Assembly (NCBI GenBank): GCA_012064415.1
Contig: SSNU01000035.1
Span: 1 to 64,000, forward strand
Length of the DNA stretch: 64,000 nt
DNA from: Gyrodactylus bullatarudis
Taxonomy: Eukaryota > Platyhelminthes > Monogenea > Gyrodactylidea > Gyrodactylidae
Reading direction: 5' to 3'
Both the position numbers and the translations under genes were made by a program. The notes below the pieces were generated by a model. That model saw nothing but the letters and a program-made list of their open reading frames with translations, did no database searches and was not told where the DNA came from. How positions within the stretch are numbered: the first letter of the stretch is position 1; each line of letters begins with the position of its first letter. Of this stretch, positions 34,801-43,803 are shown piece after piece.

Positions 34801-35932
34801 CTTACGTTGAAAGGAATTTGAACCTATCCGAGAACGGGTATAGAATCCGATTGAATAATGGTATTAGTACAATCACTAGAATTGTATTGAACAAGTTCAT
34901 TTGGTCCCCGTCGAGAGTGAAATTCAAAAAGATATGTCCATTCATTTTAGCTGCTTGTAACGTCCATCGACTGTACATGGAATTGAATAGAATATAGAAG
35001 ATTGTCAGAGGTAGGAAAATGTTTAGGATCCACCAAAATTTTGTTATGTCTTGACTCTTTATTGGATTTTCTGTAGGGTTCTTATCAAAGTGTACTTTCC
35101 GATGCTTTTTCACAAAGTAGATTTTGACAGAATTAAGAGACTTTACCAATATACTCGGAGAGGTGGGAACTTTTCTATATTTTTTATGATGCAGCAAAAA
35201 GAACAGATAAGAACAAAGACACACAAAACAAATTATCAGATAAACGTAAAAGTAACAGTCATTGTTGAAACATTCAAATGAAGCTTTAAAGAAAATTCTT
35301 GTTTTAAATTATGACAATTACTTCGAATCTTTGGGATTAAAAAGATGGCCAAAAGTGCTGCAAAATTCGAAAGAAAGTAGAACAAGGAAAAGAAATCGTT
35401 TGCACATTCATCCTAGACAAAAGGAAATTGAGAAAATAAGTTTGAGAGAAAACCAAAATTACTGAGATATTTTCAACTTGATCTGCACCGAAGGCTAAAT
35501 AACTCCCAGAGACTAATCCACGAGCACAAAACACCAATACGTAGGAGATCAAGACCAAAACTCTTCAATGAATAGTTAAGAAAAGAATTTACAAGCTCGG
35601 CTTCTTAATTGCTGATATTGTTACTAGGGCATAGGCGAAAATACTCAGGGGCACAAAGGTGACTATTGTTTTGTATCTGCCCAGTACACTGTCGCCGAGA
35701 TAACCTCCAAGGATGAAGAAAACAGTTGAAATAATGTCCAAACTATGTCTGAATATTGTTGCACTATTTTCAGGCATAGCAAAATGTTTTGTCAGATAAA
35801 ATATGAGGATATCTAAAGACGTTGGAAAATTTTTTTCTCACTGATACATGCAACAAGGGAAAAAGAATTGAAAAATAATGAAATGATAACATAGATTGAT
35901 GCTCTATTGAGGTCCGATTTTATCAGGTTCAT
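22889..35932 (-). CDS. SLC15-like peptide transporter (POT/PTR family), 8 exons
   Basis: Exons: 35,932-35,842; 35,812-35,593; 35,562-35,463; 35,412-35,322; 35,283-34,806; 28,689-28,060; 25,937-25,562; 22,996-22,889. All joins have GT..AG and preserve phase, giving 697 codons, the usual PepT1/PepT2 length. Family landmarks are ILGGYLGDSVLGRYKTIV (TM2-3), LVSGSYLAFGADQVE (equivalent of the family's GG..P..SAFGGDQF), FFSLFYFLSNFAALLA, YSRWTLQAAKMNGHI, DQMNLFNTILVIVLIPLFN, a long extracellular loop in exon 6, and GNQISMLWQLPQYLFTTIGEV (family: ISMLWQLPQYFLIT.GEV). Members couple proton flow to di/tripeptide uptake across the plasma membrane. The N-terminal E..ER motif used for proton coupling is not visible here (SLFFNSFSLVACIN), so transport mode or substrate may differ. 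The first introns are 29, 30, 50 and 38 nt; the others are kilobases long and full of repeats. Confidence 0.88.
23087..23280. mobile_element. Small MITE-like hairpin (AAACAGATCTTGTAGGGAGA)
   Basis: TAATGTAAACAGATCTTGTA near 23,085 is mirrored by its reverse complement near 23,275 (TAATGCAAACAG on the minus strand), with AGGGAGACCCC following on each side. This makes a structure of about 190 bp with arms of roughly 35 bp. It lies in the last intron of the peptide transporter. GGGGTCT words recur in the neighbouring larger element, so they may be related. Confidence 0.55.
23431..24702. mobile_element. DNA transposon with ~240-bp inverted repeats and an HTH-like ORF
   Basis: Left arm about 23,431-23,673 and right arm about 24,459-24,702 are near-identical reverse complements (TTCTGCGTCTGATG, GACCAGAGATAACATTAAAT, GGTTTGGCATTTAATG, CCATCCTAGTAACGACC). 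A second inner pair ACGGGGGTCTC lies at about 23,682 and 24,410. The interior carries the minus-strand ORF at 24,223-23,855. No target duplication was convincing. It lies in the last intron of the peptide transporter. No DDE transposase is encoded, so it is non-autonomous or its partner domain was lost. Confidence 0.7.
23855..24223 (-). CDS. Small helix-turn-helix-like protein inside TIR element
   Basis: 122 codons from ATG. The N-terminus reads MPRLTDEQRTEIQFLHGQDK then YTLTNLSRVYNTTIVTIRKV. The Leu-Ser-x-x-Tyr-Asn-Thr-Thr-x-x-Thr-Ile-x-Lys-Val pattern resembles the homeodomain-like HTH that starts many Tc1/mariner/pogo-type transposases. The C-terminal half (RIGREIAKESWNEVEPETIV) is not recognised and no DDE/D residues follow. 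It could be a DNA-binding repressor or a truncated transposase of its element. The frame is intact. Confidence 0.5.
   Translation of the reverse strand: MPRLTDEQRTEIQFLHGQDKKRYTLTNLSRVYNTTIVTIRKVINENPSEVNKPRLPSKYQKLRARIGREIAKESWNEVEPETIVNCFLHTKFIHYEIEENNIAIDISSNVKLLLNFLKMEKK
24703..25015. other. Intron sequence, no feature seen
   Basis: AT-rich stretch within the last intron of the peptide transporter, between the 23,431 TIR element and the hAT-like MITE. Nothing recognisable. Confidence 0.4.
25016..25358. mobile_element. hAT-like MITE (TAGAGCCTCAAAATG ends)
   Basis: The left end TAGAGCCTCAAAATGTCC and the right end reverse complement TAGAGCCTCAAAATGTGC form terminal inverted repeats about 343 bp apart. 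The 8-bp flanks (ATTATAAA and TTTTAAAA) match at 6 of 8 positions, compatible with an eroded 8-bp duplication. The same ends occur on the better preserved copy at 31,142-31,673. No coding capacity. Confidence 0.6.
26284..26535 (+). CDS. Possible small membrane protein ORF
   Basis: 83 codons from ATG, in the intron between transporter exons 6 and 7 on the opposite strand. The first half is hydrophobic (IIVIMFLIYLKCIY) and the second half charged (MDHYLEKFEIIYKFENV). No family was recognised and no expression signal was seen, so it may be a chance frame. Confidence 0.2.
   Translation: MIDILITLVCFIQTLRTMPQAAKASIIVIMFLIYLKCIYQSNRIKSMQLRNDKMDHYLEKFEIIYKFENVGQKQKMALIKEDN
26772..27137 (-). pseudogene. 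BED/C2H2-type finger fragment of an hAT-like transposase
   Basis: The frame has a zinc-finger-like YCLLCRKKI...VGQHMKMTAHRIS (C-x2-C...H-x5-H). It is followed by LAKTFLTCDIPLHKLRDPDL and HPLPSEATARRI, a pattern matching the N-terminal DNA-binding finger and linker of hAT/CGGBP1-type transposases (family: IPL.KL..P.....L.....P....LR). It stops after 121 residues and the catalytic RNase-H region is absent. It lies in an intron of the peptide transporter. Confidence 0.5.
28915..28970 (-). repeat. PLE-associated terminal repeat, copy F (degraded)
   Basis: The short match AACGTTTTATTTCGCGGGGT, TCTTAGACTTAATCCCGG is a decayed version of copies A-E. It lies in the 6-kb intron of the peptide transporter. 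The CTGANGA word is broken in this copy. Confidence 0.45.
28971..31141. other. Large intron of peptide transporter, no gene recognised
   Basis: Short open frames here (for example 29,573-29,782 plus) lack motifs. Long AT-rich tracts look like decayed repeats. No paired terminal repeats were found apart from the MITE that follows. Confidence 0.35.
31142..31673. mobile_element. hAT-like MITE with perfect 8-bp target duplication
   Basis: Ends are TAGAGCCTCAAAAACGC on the left and, on the minus strand, TAGAGCCTCAAGAAATATGTG on the right. The flanks are ATGATCAT on both sides (31,134-31,141 and 31,674-31,681), an exact 8-bp duplication as made by hAT transposases. Because ATGATCAT is palindromic, it also extends the apparent inverted repeat. 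The 532-bp interior is AT-rich and non-coding, with repeated AACGCATATTTTT words. Confidence 0.7.
31674..34805. other. Large intron of peptide transporter, contains dispersed repeat
   Basis: The segment at about 32,370-32,690 is an inverted, diverged copy of 56,030-56,365 (shared words: CAATGACATAATGAAGAATGA, GATAGTTCTATCAG-like, TATCATCAAGAGG.GCTTCATGG). No coding frame is associated. The rest is AT-rich with nothing recognised. Confidence 0.4.
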
Positions 35933-36401
35933 TTTTTGAATTACCCCAGGTGAATTAGTAAAACAAAAATTTTAAACCTCTCGTTAAAATTATTCAATTT
36001 GAAAGGTAATTCGAATTTGTTTAAATGAAATATATAGCATATATTTTAAGAATGTTTAACAAATTCATCTTCCCTCAAATCATAGCTCTTGACGAATATC
36101 TAAACGTGTATATAGTTTCGTTTTTTCTTATTCATTCTGGCTATTGTATGCTCGAACTAATTTTATAAAAACATGAAAACAATCCATCAAGATGACTGGA
36201 TGGGTAATATATATTTATTTTATTACAATTATTTCTTGTAACTGTAGGTTCAATCGCTAATCGTGGTTTGGTTTTTCTGTAAATGGTTCCGCAAAAATAG
36301 TAAAAAATAAGGTTTTCTTCCGACACATTCTTTGAGCAAATAAGTCAATCTGCTATACATACATATATAATAAGAGTTTTAATAATGATAATAATGAAAA
36401 T

Positions 36402-39400
36402 TCATGGGTATTTACACTCATAGGAGAGGGACTTGTTCAAAATCTTGTGGCAATAGTTCAAGATTTTTGATTCAAATTTAATCTCATCTTTTTTTGACTT
36501 TTCCCTGTCCAGATTCTTCTTAAATGAGTATAAAATGCACGAATTATCCTGGGAGATTTTTTCAAAGTCTAAATGTTTACTCAAATCATCAGAACACTTA
36601 ATTTCCATCCATTTCAGATCAAATAGACTGTTATTATAGGAAATATTGTGGGAATGTATTAGATAGGGAAAGTCTAGTATCGCAAGAAGAAGCTTATCAT
36701 CTGCATCATTTTTGACCCGGGATATTTCTTCATAAACTAAATCTGAAATACGTTCGAGTTTATTGCTCATAAGAGTCTTGACTTGATGGAAACGACATTC
36801 CTCTGGTAAGAACATAATCATTCGGACTAGATAGTCCCCTTTGGGACTATCAAATAGATGAAGGTAATAATGATTATCGTGGGCTGATGACTTGATAAGC
36901 TCGTAATGTTCAAGAATACTTTTATCGCATTTTAATAACTCGAGAATCTTTTGTTGAGTTGATTTGACAATCTTTTCCTCAGTTATTGGCGCTTCCATAA
37001 TCAAGCTAATGAGTCTGGGCCAGATGAAGGTAGGTCTCTTGTAATACTCGGATGAATCGAGATCTTCATCATTCAATTTCAACTTTGTTTTAAGGGTTGG
37101 CCGTTTGAGTATGGAACAATTGTCAACGATAGTGACAGTGATTTTTCTAACCGAAAATTGAAAGGTTACCTTGAAAATAAAAAGAGGGCATCAACACATA
37201 TTCGATGTCTGTCGGTTTTTAGGCAGTGCTTACTTTGTTCATGTTATTTATGTTAATCTGGAAAAGTAAAAGATAAAGAAATGATCAAGTGTCTCTTGAG
37301 AGATATAAAGCTAATTCTTATGAAGATGGGAATTTATGTTTTTTTAAAAATTCTTGAAATTTTTATCAACTAATCAAAAATTGTAAATATGAAGAAAAAC
37401 AATTTAATCTTTGAGGAAATTATAGCATATTTTAAATCTCGAGGTAGCGCCGAATTCCAATTTTTTTGTTTCGAAATTCGATTTTCACACGATGATAAAA
37501 ATCTTGTTCATTATATTTTTATTTCTTTGTCAAATCGTGATGTTAAAAAACCAATTTTTGATCACCTTGAAATAAGCAAATATTTTTTCAACTCAAAGTT
37601 CCTTAAAAATTGAGTTTTCTCTTCATATAATCTAGATTCTAGAAAATCTTGATCAAACTCGATCTTTTGATGAAAAAATAGAGAATTCTGTAAAAATCAT
37701 AAATTACTAGGTGTAGTTTTGGTAAAATTATGGAGATTATCACTAACTTTAAGATTGTTCAGCATATTCTCACTGACACAATGCCGGTCCATGAAGAAAT
37801 CCCTGAAAGCCTCTTCGGAAGATACTCCCTTGGGATGAAATATTTTAACGTGTGTATAGTTGTCTGATGTCTTGACAGAAGTCAACTTTCTAATGCAATG
37901 AAAAATGCAATTTTGAAACGTAAACATAAAGAGTGTATTTTTGACTGAGAACGAACTTTTTCTGGTAGAGATTATTGACATGATCGAGTCCAATTTCATA
38001 AACATAGCTACAAGAATCTTCGTCGTCAACGTCCATAACTTCAATGGCCTCATCAATGAGTGACATGTTGGACAGTTTGGCATTCTTTCGGTCGAGTTCT
38101 CGTAAGAAATCTAGTTCACTCTTGAGTAAATTTTCATTATCATAAAAGAATATGGTTTCTTTGAAATGATGATACATCAGGATCATACAGCAAATTCTCT
38201 CTTCGACAATGTTCGTTTCGGATTCAGTGACCTCATGGAGATATATATTAATAGGCTGGTGGTCAATTTCAATAAGTTCTTCCAGCTTCAATTCACACCT
38301 GGATATTTCAATAAGATTGAATTTTTTGGAAAATGTCTTCTTCATTGTAAGTACGTCAATAATTCCTTTAATTTTTTTAGTACTAGAAATAGGATAATGC
38401 TGGAAAAAAAATAAAAGAGGGGTTAAAAGTTCATAAAGTTGAGAGATGTGAAGCATACCTGAAATATATTACGAAATAATTGAAGAAAGGAACTGTCTCT
38501 CGATGACCAGATGTGTCCAATCGAGAATTTTTCAAGATCCTTTGTCTCTTCCCAGTTGAAATCTTCCGTTTCCGAGAGTTCTGATTGTATCGGCAAGACA
38601 CGAAAGGTATAACCTTTAATGTAAGGAGAAATGAAATAATTGTTATTCCTCAATGACTTTAAGAAATGAACCTAGCAGAATTGAAAGAGATGATCAACTA
38701 TTGTAGAGAAATCAAGATGGAATTTCTATTGTAATTGATGGTTACATAGACAGAGATCGCAAATGAACCTAAAATGTCTCGTATTATCGATAAAAAACTT
38801 GATTACTATAGTCAAAAAAGAATTCTTTTTCTTTGCTGTACAAACTTAATTCTTATTTTGAATTATTTATTTGCTTCAATTATAAATGACTAAAGTTTTA
38901 TTATCTTAAAAGACATTTTGTTTTGCATAATAAAAAGACTGATTTTGAAACTACAAAATAGACTCCTATTTTTTACCAAATAAAAAAAATATATTACCAT
39001 TACTAAGTGCTCTAATAATTGTAAAAAATTTAATTTTCATTAGAATCTCATAGGCTATATTTTACATTAGAATGATTTTACTTACCAGATTCATCGTAAT
39101 CTCGAAATTTCATGTTTTGGTCAATCTCTTCCAGTATAAATTTAACATCAGAGTCAATCGAGAGGGCCTCCTCAACCTTGATCATTGAGTCATAGTTCAA
39201 TGATTGCTCGGTATCAACACAAGAATTTTCCTTGATAATCTTGGCCCAGATTTCCTTGGAGCTACCGATGATTTTGAAATTCTTGTCGACCAAAACAAGG
39301 CGATACTTTTTGTTTGGAGAGTACAACTTGATTTTCTATCCGAAAGTTGGTTTGATTTATAAATAAATTTTAAGTAAATTATTATAAAGTATCTATCGTT

Positions 39401-42400
39401 TACCTTGGCGGCCAAAACAGCAGCATTTGATAGGACGTCTTCCTTATTCAATTCAACATCATGCATATATTTTCCTTGCCAAATGCATACCTGGAATCAT
39501 CAATAAAAATCAGAGATGAAATATGGAACTTTCCCATGTAATGTCCTAGCTTCTAGAGGTTCTAGAAGATATTCCCATCAAAAATCTCAATATTCTTCAG
39601 AGAAAGAAATGATGAGCTCTAATTGGTTGAATATGATTATCCAATGAAATTGGAGTTTTTTTTAATTCGTAAAAAATATTGATAAATATACTCAGTTTTA
39701 TGTACAAAGGAATTTAAAGTTTAAACAGTACACTGAAGAAAATAGGAAGAAAAGAACAAAAAGTTTTCTTTATGTTGCCCCGGTAATCTTTTTTGAAATT
39801 AGGCTTACAAGATCTGAGATATTTTCTTTGACCTCTATAGGAATTTTGGACATAATTAAGCGGTTTAATCGTTTTGATTCAATAAAAAAACTTACACTGA
39901 CTACATTTTTGGTATATTGAATGGCTGCCCTTTCGACATCTTCTTCATAATTCATAGATTTCACCTGAAAAAAACAGAAATCAAGTAAAATATCTTGACA
40001 TGTTCAAATTTTACAGATTGAATTGAAGTTTAATTATAATTGATGAGTTTTTTTAATGTCTACAAGTCTTGCATTAAAGGTTGAAAATCAATTTTCAAAT
40101 TATAATCAAAAATCGATACAATCAACAATCACTCTCGGCTCTAAAGAATATTTCAAATACAGAAGTATTTTCTAATCTAGTATACGATAGTCGAGAGTTA
40201 AATACAAAAGAAACATACCATCTGGAGGAGATCCTTTTTAAGGTTGTCCTTGGTGAAAAACTTTTGATTCAAGTTTGGATCAACACGTCGGTACCAGAGG
40301 AAATAGGCAGACCTAGAGGAATTTTCACTGCCAAATGTATCTTCGATTCTATCTAGGGATACTTTTGTGACATCCTGGTCATTGAAACAATACCATTCGG
40401 AATCTTCAAAGTTTCTGTGTGAGTAAAAGATATTTTAAATAAATAAAAAAGGATGCCGAGAAAATTGTGAATAATAAGCGCTTTATTTTAATGCTCTCAA
40501 CGTTTGAGCACAACTTACTGATGATATTAAAAGTCATTATGTTACCCTAAAAGATGTTTTGATAAATACATGGCCTAATCCTTCCGTGATATTTTTTTCG
40601 CTTAATTTCAGTAAACCAACTGCATTTAATGTTTTTTTATAAATAAAGTTCCTTGTAAATTATTACCAATGTTACCTTACTTTTCACAATATATTAATCA
40701 TAGATGATAGTTTTGTCATTATCTATAATAGGCTACAGTAATAAAATTGGATATAGCTTTTTTGACTTTGAAGGGTCCTATATATAGGTTGAAAGTCGGA
40801 AAATCTCAGATATTACGCAGGTCTCAACAATATCACATAATCTATTTCATAATTTACGCTAAACAAATCTCAAATAGATACCTAAACTTGGATAAAATAA
40901 TCAAAGTTATTAAAATTTAGTTTTTTCATCTATCTATTAGTGGATGGGAAATTCAATAGTCTTTTTCTTTGATAGGTTTTCTTATCGTCTCAATCTAACC
41001 AAGTAATTGTTACTTTTTCTTGACCATTCAAAAAATATTTATTATGAAAGAGTTTAGCATTTTAATTGAATTATTAAGTAAATAGATTAATTTCAAAGGA
41101 CCCACTTTATGTACGAGTAGTAGTGACCCTTGTTGACAGTGCCAGAATGGACCATAATTGAGAATAATTGATAGACATGTTTTGTTTTTCCTTCAGAGAC
41201 TTTCTGGGGAGTCCTAAGATTTGATAACTATTTAGTATCGTTTTTATTCATTGATCAAAGCTAGATTTACTTTATAGAATTTTCTGATGTATTTTCAATA
41301 GATTCGGAGCAGGAATTGAATAATTTCATTGCAACGTCTTCTTCAACATCAGAGCTGGGACTGATTAATGAAAATTTAAATGAAAAATGTAAATACAACA
41401 GGTGAGAAAATTACCTTGAATTTAGTCCAGAGTCAACCTTATCAGAGTCACATTTTTCTTGGTATAATTTGATTAGATCCTCTTTCGTCTTGACAAACTT
41501 GGAACAGTCAAATTCATCGACGGGAAACTCGAATCTGTGTTGTAGTTTGATTTTTGACAAATCGGTAAAATTAAAAGTGAAGCGTAAGAGTTGCAATGAT
41601 AAAATATAAGGCATTTCCGTGAATATGGAGCCACGTTTGGCCTCATTCATTTTCTTGCAATTCTCACAATAGTACAAATTCTCCTTTTCCAGAGTCTCTT
41701 CAGCCTCCATCATTTCAAATGCTTCAATCTAAATTAATTTGGATGATTAATTTGTTCACAATTATCAATCTACAAGTCTGGAGAGCATGAAAAAGTTTTT
41801 CAGAAAAACCTACAAGATTATTCAGTTTCTTGCTGTCTGTTTCAAATGTAGTCAATGGAACTTGGATATCCAAAATTTCTTCATCGTTGAAACTAAACTT
41901 TTTGCACTTGTCGCATTTAACATATGACGATCTTTTACCTCCAAAGTAACGATTAATAAAGCATTTATTATTCTTTTCCATGTTGATAACACGAGTAGGT
42001 GTGCCAATTTGCATAGAATTTTGGGACTTTATTGTATCTATACATTCTGATGACTTACGAATTCTACTGCAAAAAATTATTTGATTAAAAAGTAATACGT
42101 ACGCTTTATTTTTCGTCATTTTCTTCTCAAGTGCATCAAACATGATTCGACATAACTCGTGTATATCTTGCTGTTCAAGAATATTTTCATCGACCCAACG
42201 AAAAGATTTCGTCAATCCGATAGTATCAATGGAATATTTACTAGAAAATTGTAGCTGGCAAAATATCTTTTGAAGCTGATAAGGTATACACAAGTTTAAA
42301 TTTTCTTTGCTATCTTCATCTAGATCCCAGGAATAGATTTCATTGCGAAATTCGGGCGTCATAAAAAGAGCTTGTAATAGAGAATTGAGATAGCAAGTAT

Positions 42401-42797
42401 TTCCTGAATTAATCAGCCCAACAAAATTGCTGTTTTCCTCTCGGGTGAGAAATTTTCTTGGAACGTACTTATTCATATGACCAACATATGAAGAAAAGGA
42501 ATAATCAGATGCTTGTCTTTCTGCTTTCTGATATATAAAGTCGAACGCAGATAGATTACGAACATTAATACCGAATATTTGTAGAAATTTATAGAAAGGT
42601 AAATCTTTCCAATTATAATAGTTCAATTTAATTTTGAAATAAGTCAAGTCATAATTTTCTAAATGTGAATCTTCTTTTTCTTGGATGATGGAGTTGATTT
42701 CTTGGAAAGTAGTGAAAGAATCTATATTGAGAGTAATAGTTTCTTCAGACTCCTTAGTAGAGATTAATCGAAGATCAAATTTCTGGTCAGAGGACAT
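36402..42797 (-). CDS. USP47: Ubiquitin carboxyl-terminal hydrolase USP47, multi-exon
   Basis: Cysteine-protease deubiquitinase. ATG at 42,797. Phase-consistent exons: 42,797-42,103; 42,066-41,814; 41,728-41,415; 41,360-41,271; 41,213-41,106; 40,414-40,219; 39,964-39,896; 39,490-39,404; 39,335-39,086. Later exons are about 38,655-38,460, 38,400-37,970, 37,905-37,738 and a long last exon about 37,167-36,402, with at least one join unresolved. The Cys box is GLINSGNTCYLNSLLQALFM. Also seen are IPYQLQKIFCQLQFS, QQDIHELCRIMFDALE and the zinc-like pairs CDKCKKF and CENCKKM. The His box is SIMVHSGTVNKGHYYSYIK, followed by WYCFNDQDV. The catalytic residues are intact. The order and spacing match USP47 rather than other USPs. 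Known roles of the family are base-excision repair and signalling deubiquitination. The last exon might be a separate gene. Confidence 0.88.
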
Positions 42798-42948
42798 TTT
42801 AAGAATTTCCTTATAGGAAAACCAATTCACGAGGTATCAAGTTCAAGTTGGTCCGAGAAAAAAACAAATTCTTAGTTTGCTTATGATATCTTATATTTTG
42901 TTTTAATATACCTCACTCTTAGCAATAATTCGAAATTAGTCACACCAA
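42798..42948. promoter_or_regulatory. Divergent intergenic region, USP47 / RpS29
   Basis: Only 151 bp separates the two start codons on opposite strands, so both promoters and 5' leaders must lie here or overlap. The plus side includes a pyrimidine stretch (CCTCACTCTT) before the RpS29 ATG that could hold the TOP-like start typical of ribosomal protein genes. That is inference; no mapped start is available. Confidence 0.4.
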
Positions 42949-43119
42949 ATGGCTCACGAAAACGTTTACCACACTCATCTTCGCACTTACGGACAGGGCA
43001 GTCGTAGATGCAGAGTTTGCAGAAATCGACACGGTCTTATAAGAAAATATCACCTCAATATGTGCAGACAGTGTTTCCAAGAGAATGCCACCGCCATCGG
43101 CTTTGTAAAATTCGATTAA
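42949..43119 (+). CDS. RpS29: 40S ribosomal protein S29 (uS14)
   Basis: 56 codons, no intron, same length as human RPS29. The sequence [20 protein letters not shown] is followed by [20 protein letters not shown] and [16 protein letters not shown]. The zinc ribbon CxxC...CxxC is complete, and [15 protein letters not shown] is essentially invariant in eukaryotes. The protein sits in the head of the small ribosomal subunit. It is divergent from USP47. Being short, it serves as a good marker that the assembly is nuclear and eukaryotic. Confidence 0.97.
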   Translation: MAHENVYHTHLRTYGQGSRRCRVCRNRHGLIRKYHLNMCRQCFQENATAIGFVKFD

Positions 43120-43803
43120 AACCTGCATATAAATATTATCGATAAAAATTAAACACTTATTCTCTTTTCCCTAATTACATCAGGATTTCAGGATTAGCGC
43201 ACTACCAATTAGAGGAGAAAGTCGAATCCCCAACATTATCAGCTTGATATTGTTAGAATAATTAAAGACTGAAAATACCAGGTATAAAACTGATTCACTT
43301 TCAGCCATCAAATGGATATAGAAATACCCTTAATTTACCTAATTTCAATTTATTTTTTAAGTTTTAACTATTGACTATGTGCTCAAGTAGCATATTATAC
43401 TGATTTATGAATTCAAAGCTCAGTCACGTTATAAGATTTATGTTAGTAATCATTTACAATGCCAATAAGATTCTTTAAAGAAACCAAGTTCAAGTTGGGC
43501 TATGCAACTGGTCTTTAATAATAATAAAAATAACGACTACGAATGTTCTTTCTGTACTGCCAGATTTTTTAATATCAAATTATAAGATTTGTACTCAAAC
43601 ATTCACCGCGATATGATAGTTCACTGTTAAATAGTAGATATTAACTTGTAGTCTTGTCAACAATATAGTAATGTAGAACTTATATTTTGATAGACAAATT
43701 ATTTGTCACAAATAAACCAAATTTAATTTTATTTAACAAAACAATCTCTCAAATCCTGATTGTTTTAATCATTATAACATTCAATAGATTTTAATAAATT
43801 TCT
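43120..43803. other. Intergenic region, RpS29 to WIPI
   Basis: About 680 bp of AT-rich sequence holding the RpS29 3' end and the WIPI 5' region. No other gene or repeat was seen. Confidence 0.4.

Noticed and set aside
37389..37613. 74-codon plus-strand frame in the USP47 3' intron
   Set aside because: No recognised motif and no conserved neighbour; the coding signal is not distinguishable from AT-rich background.
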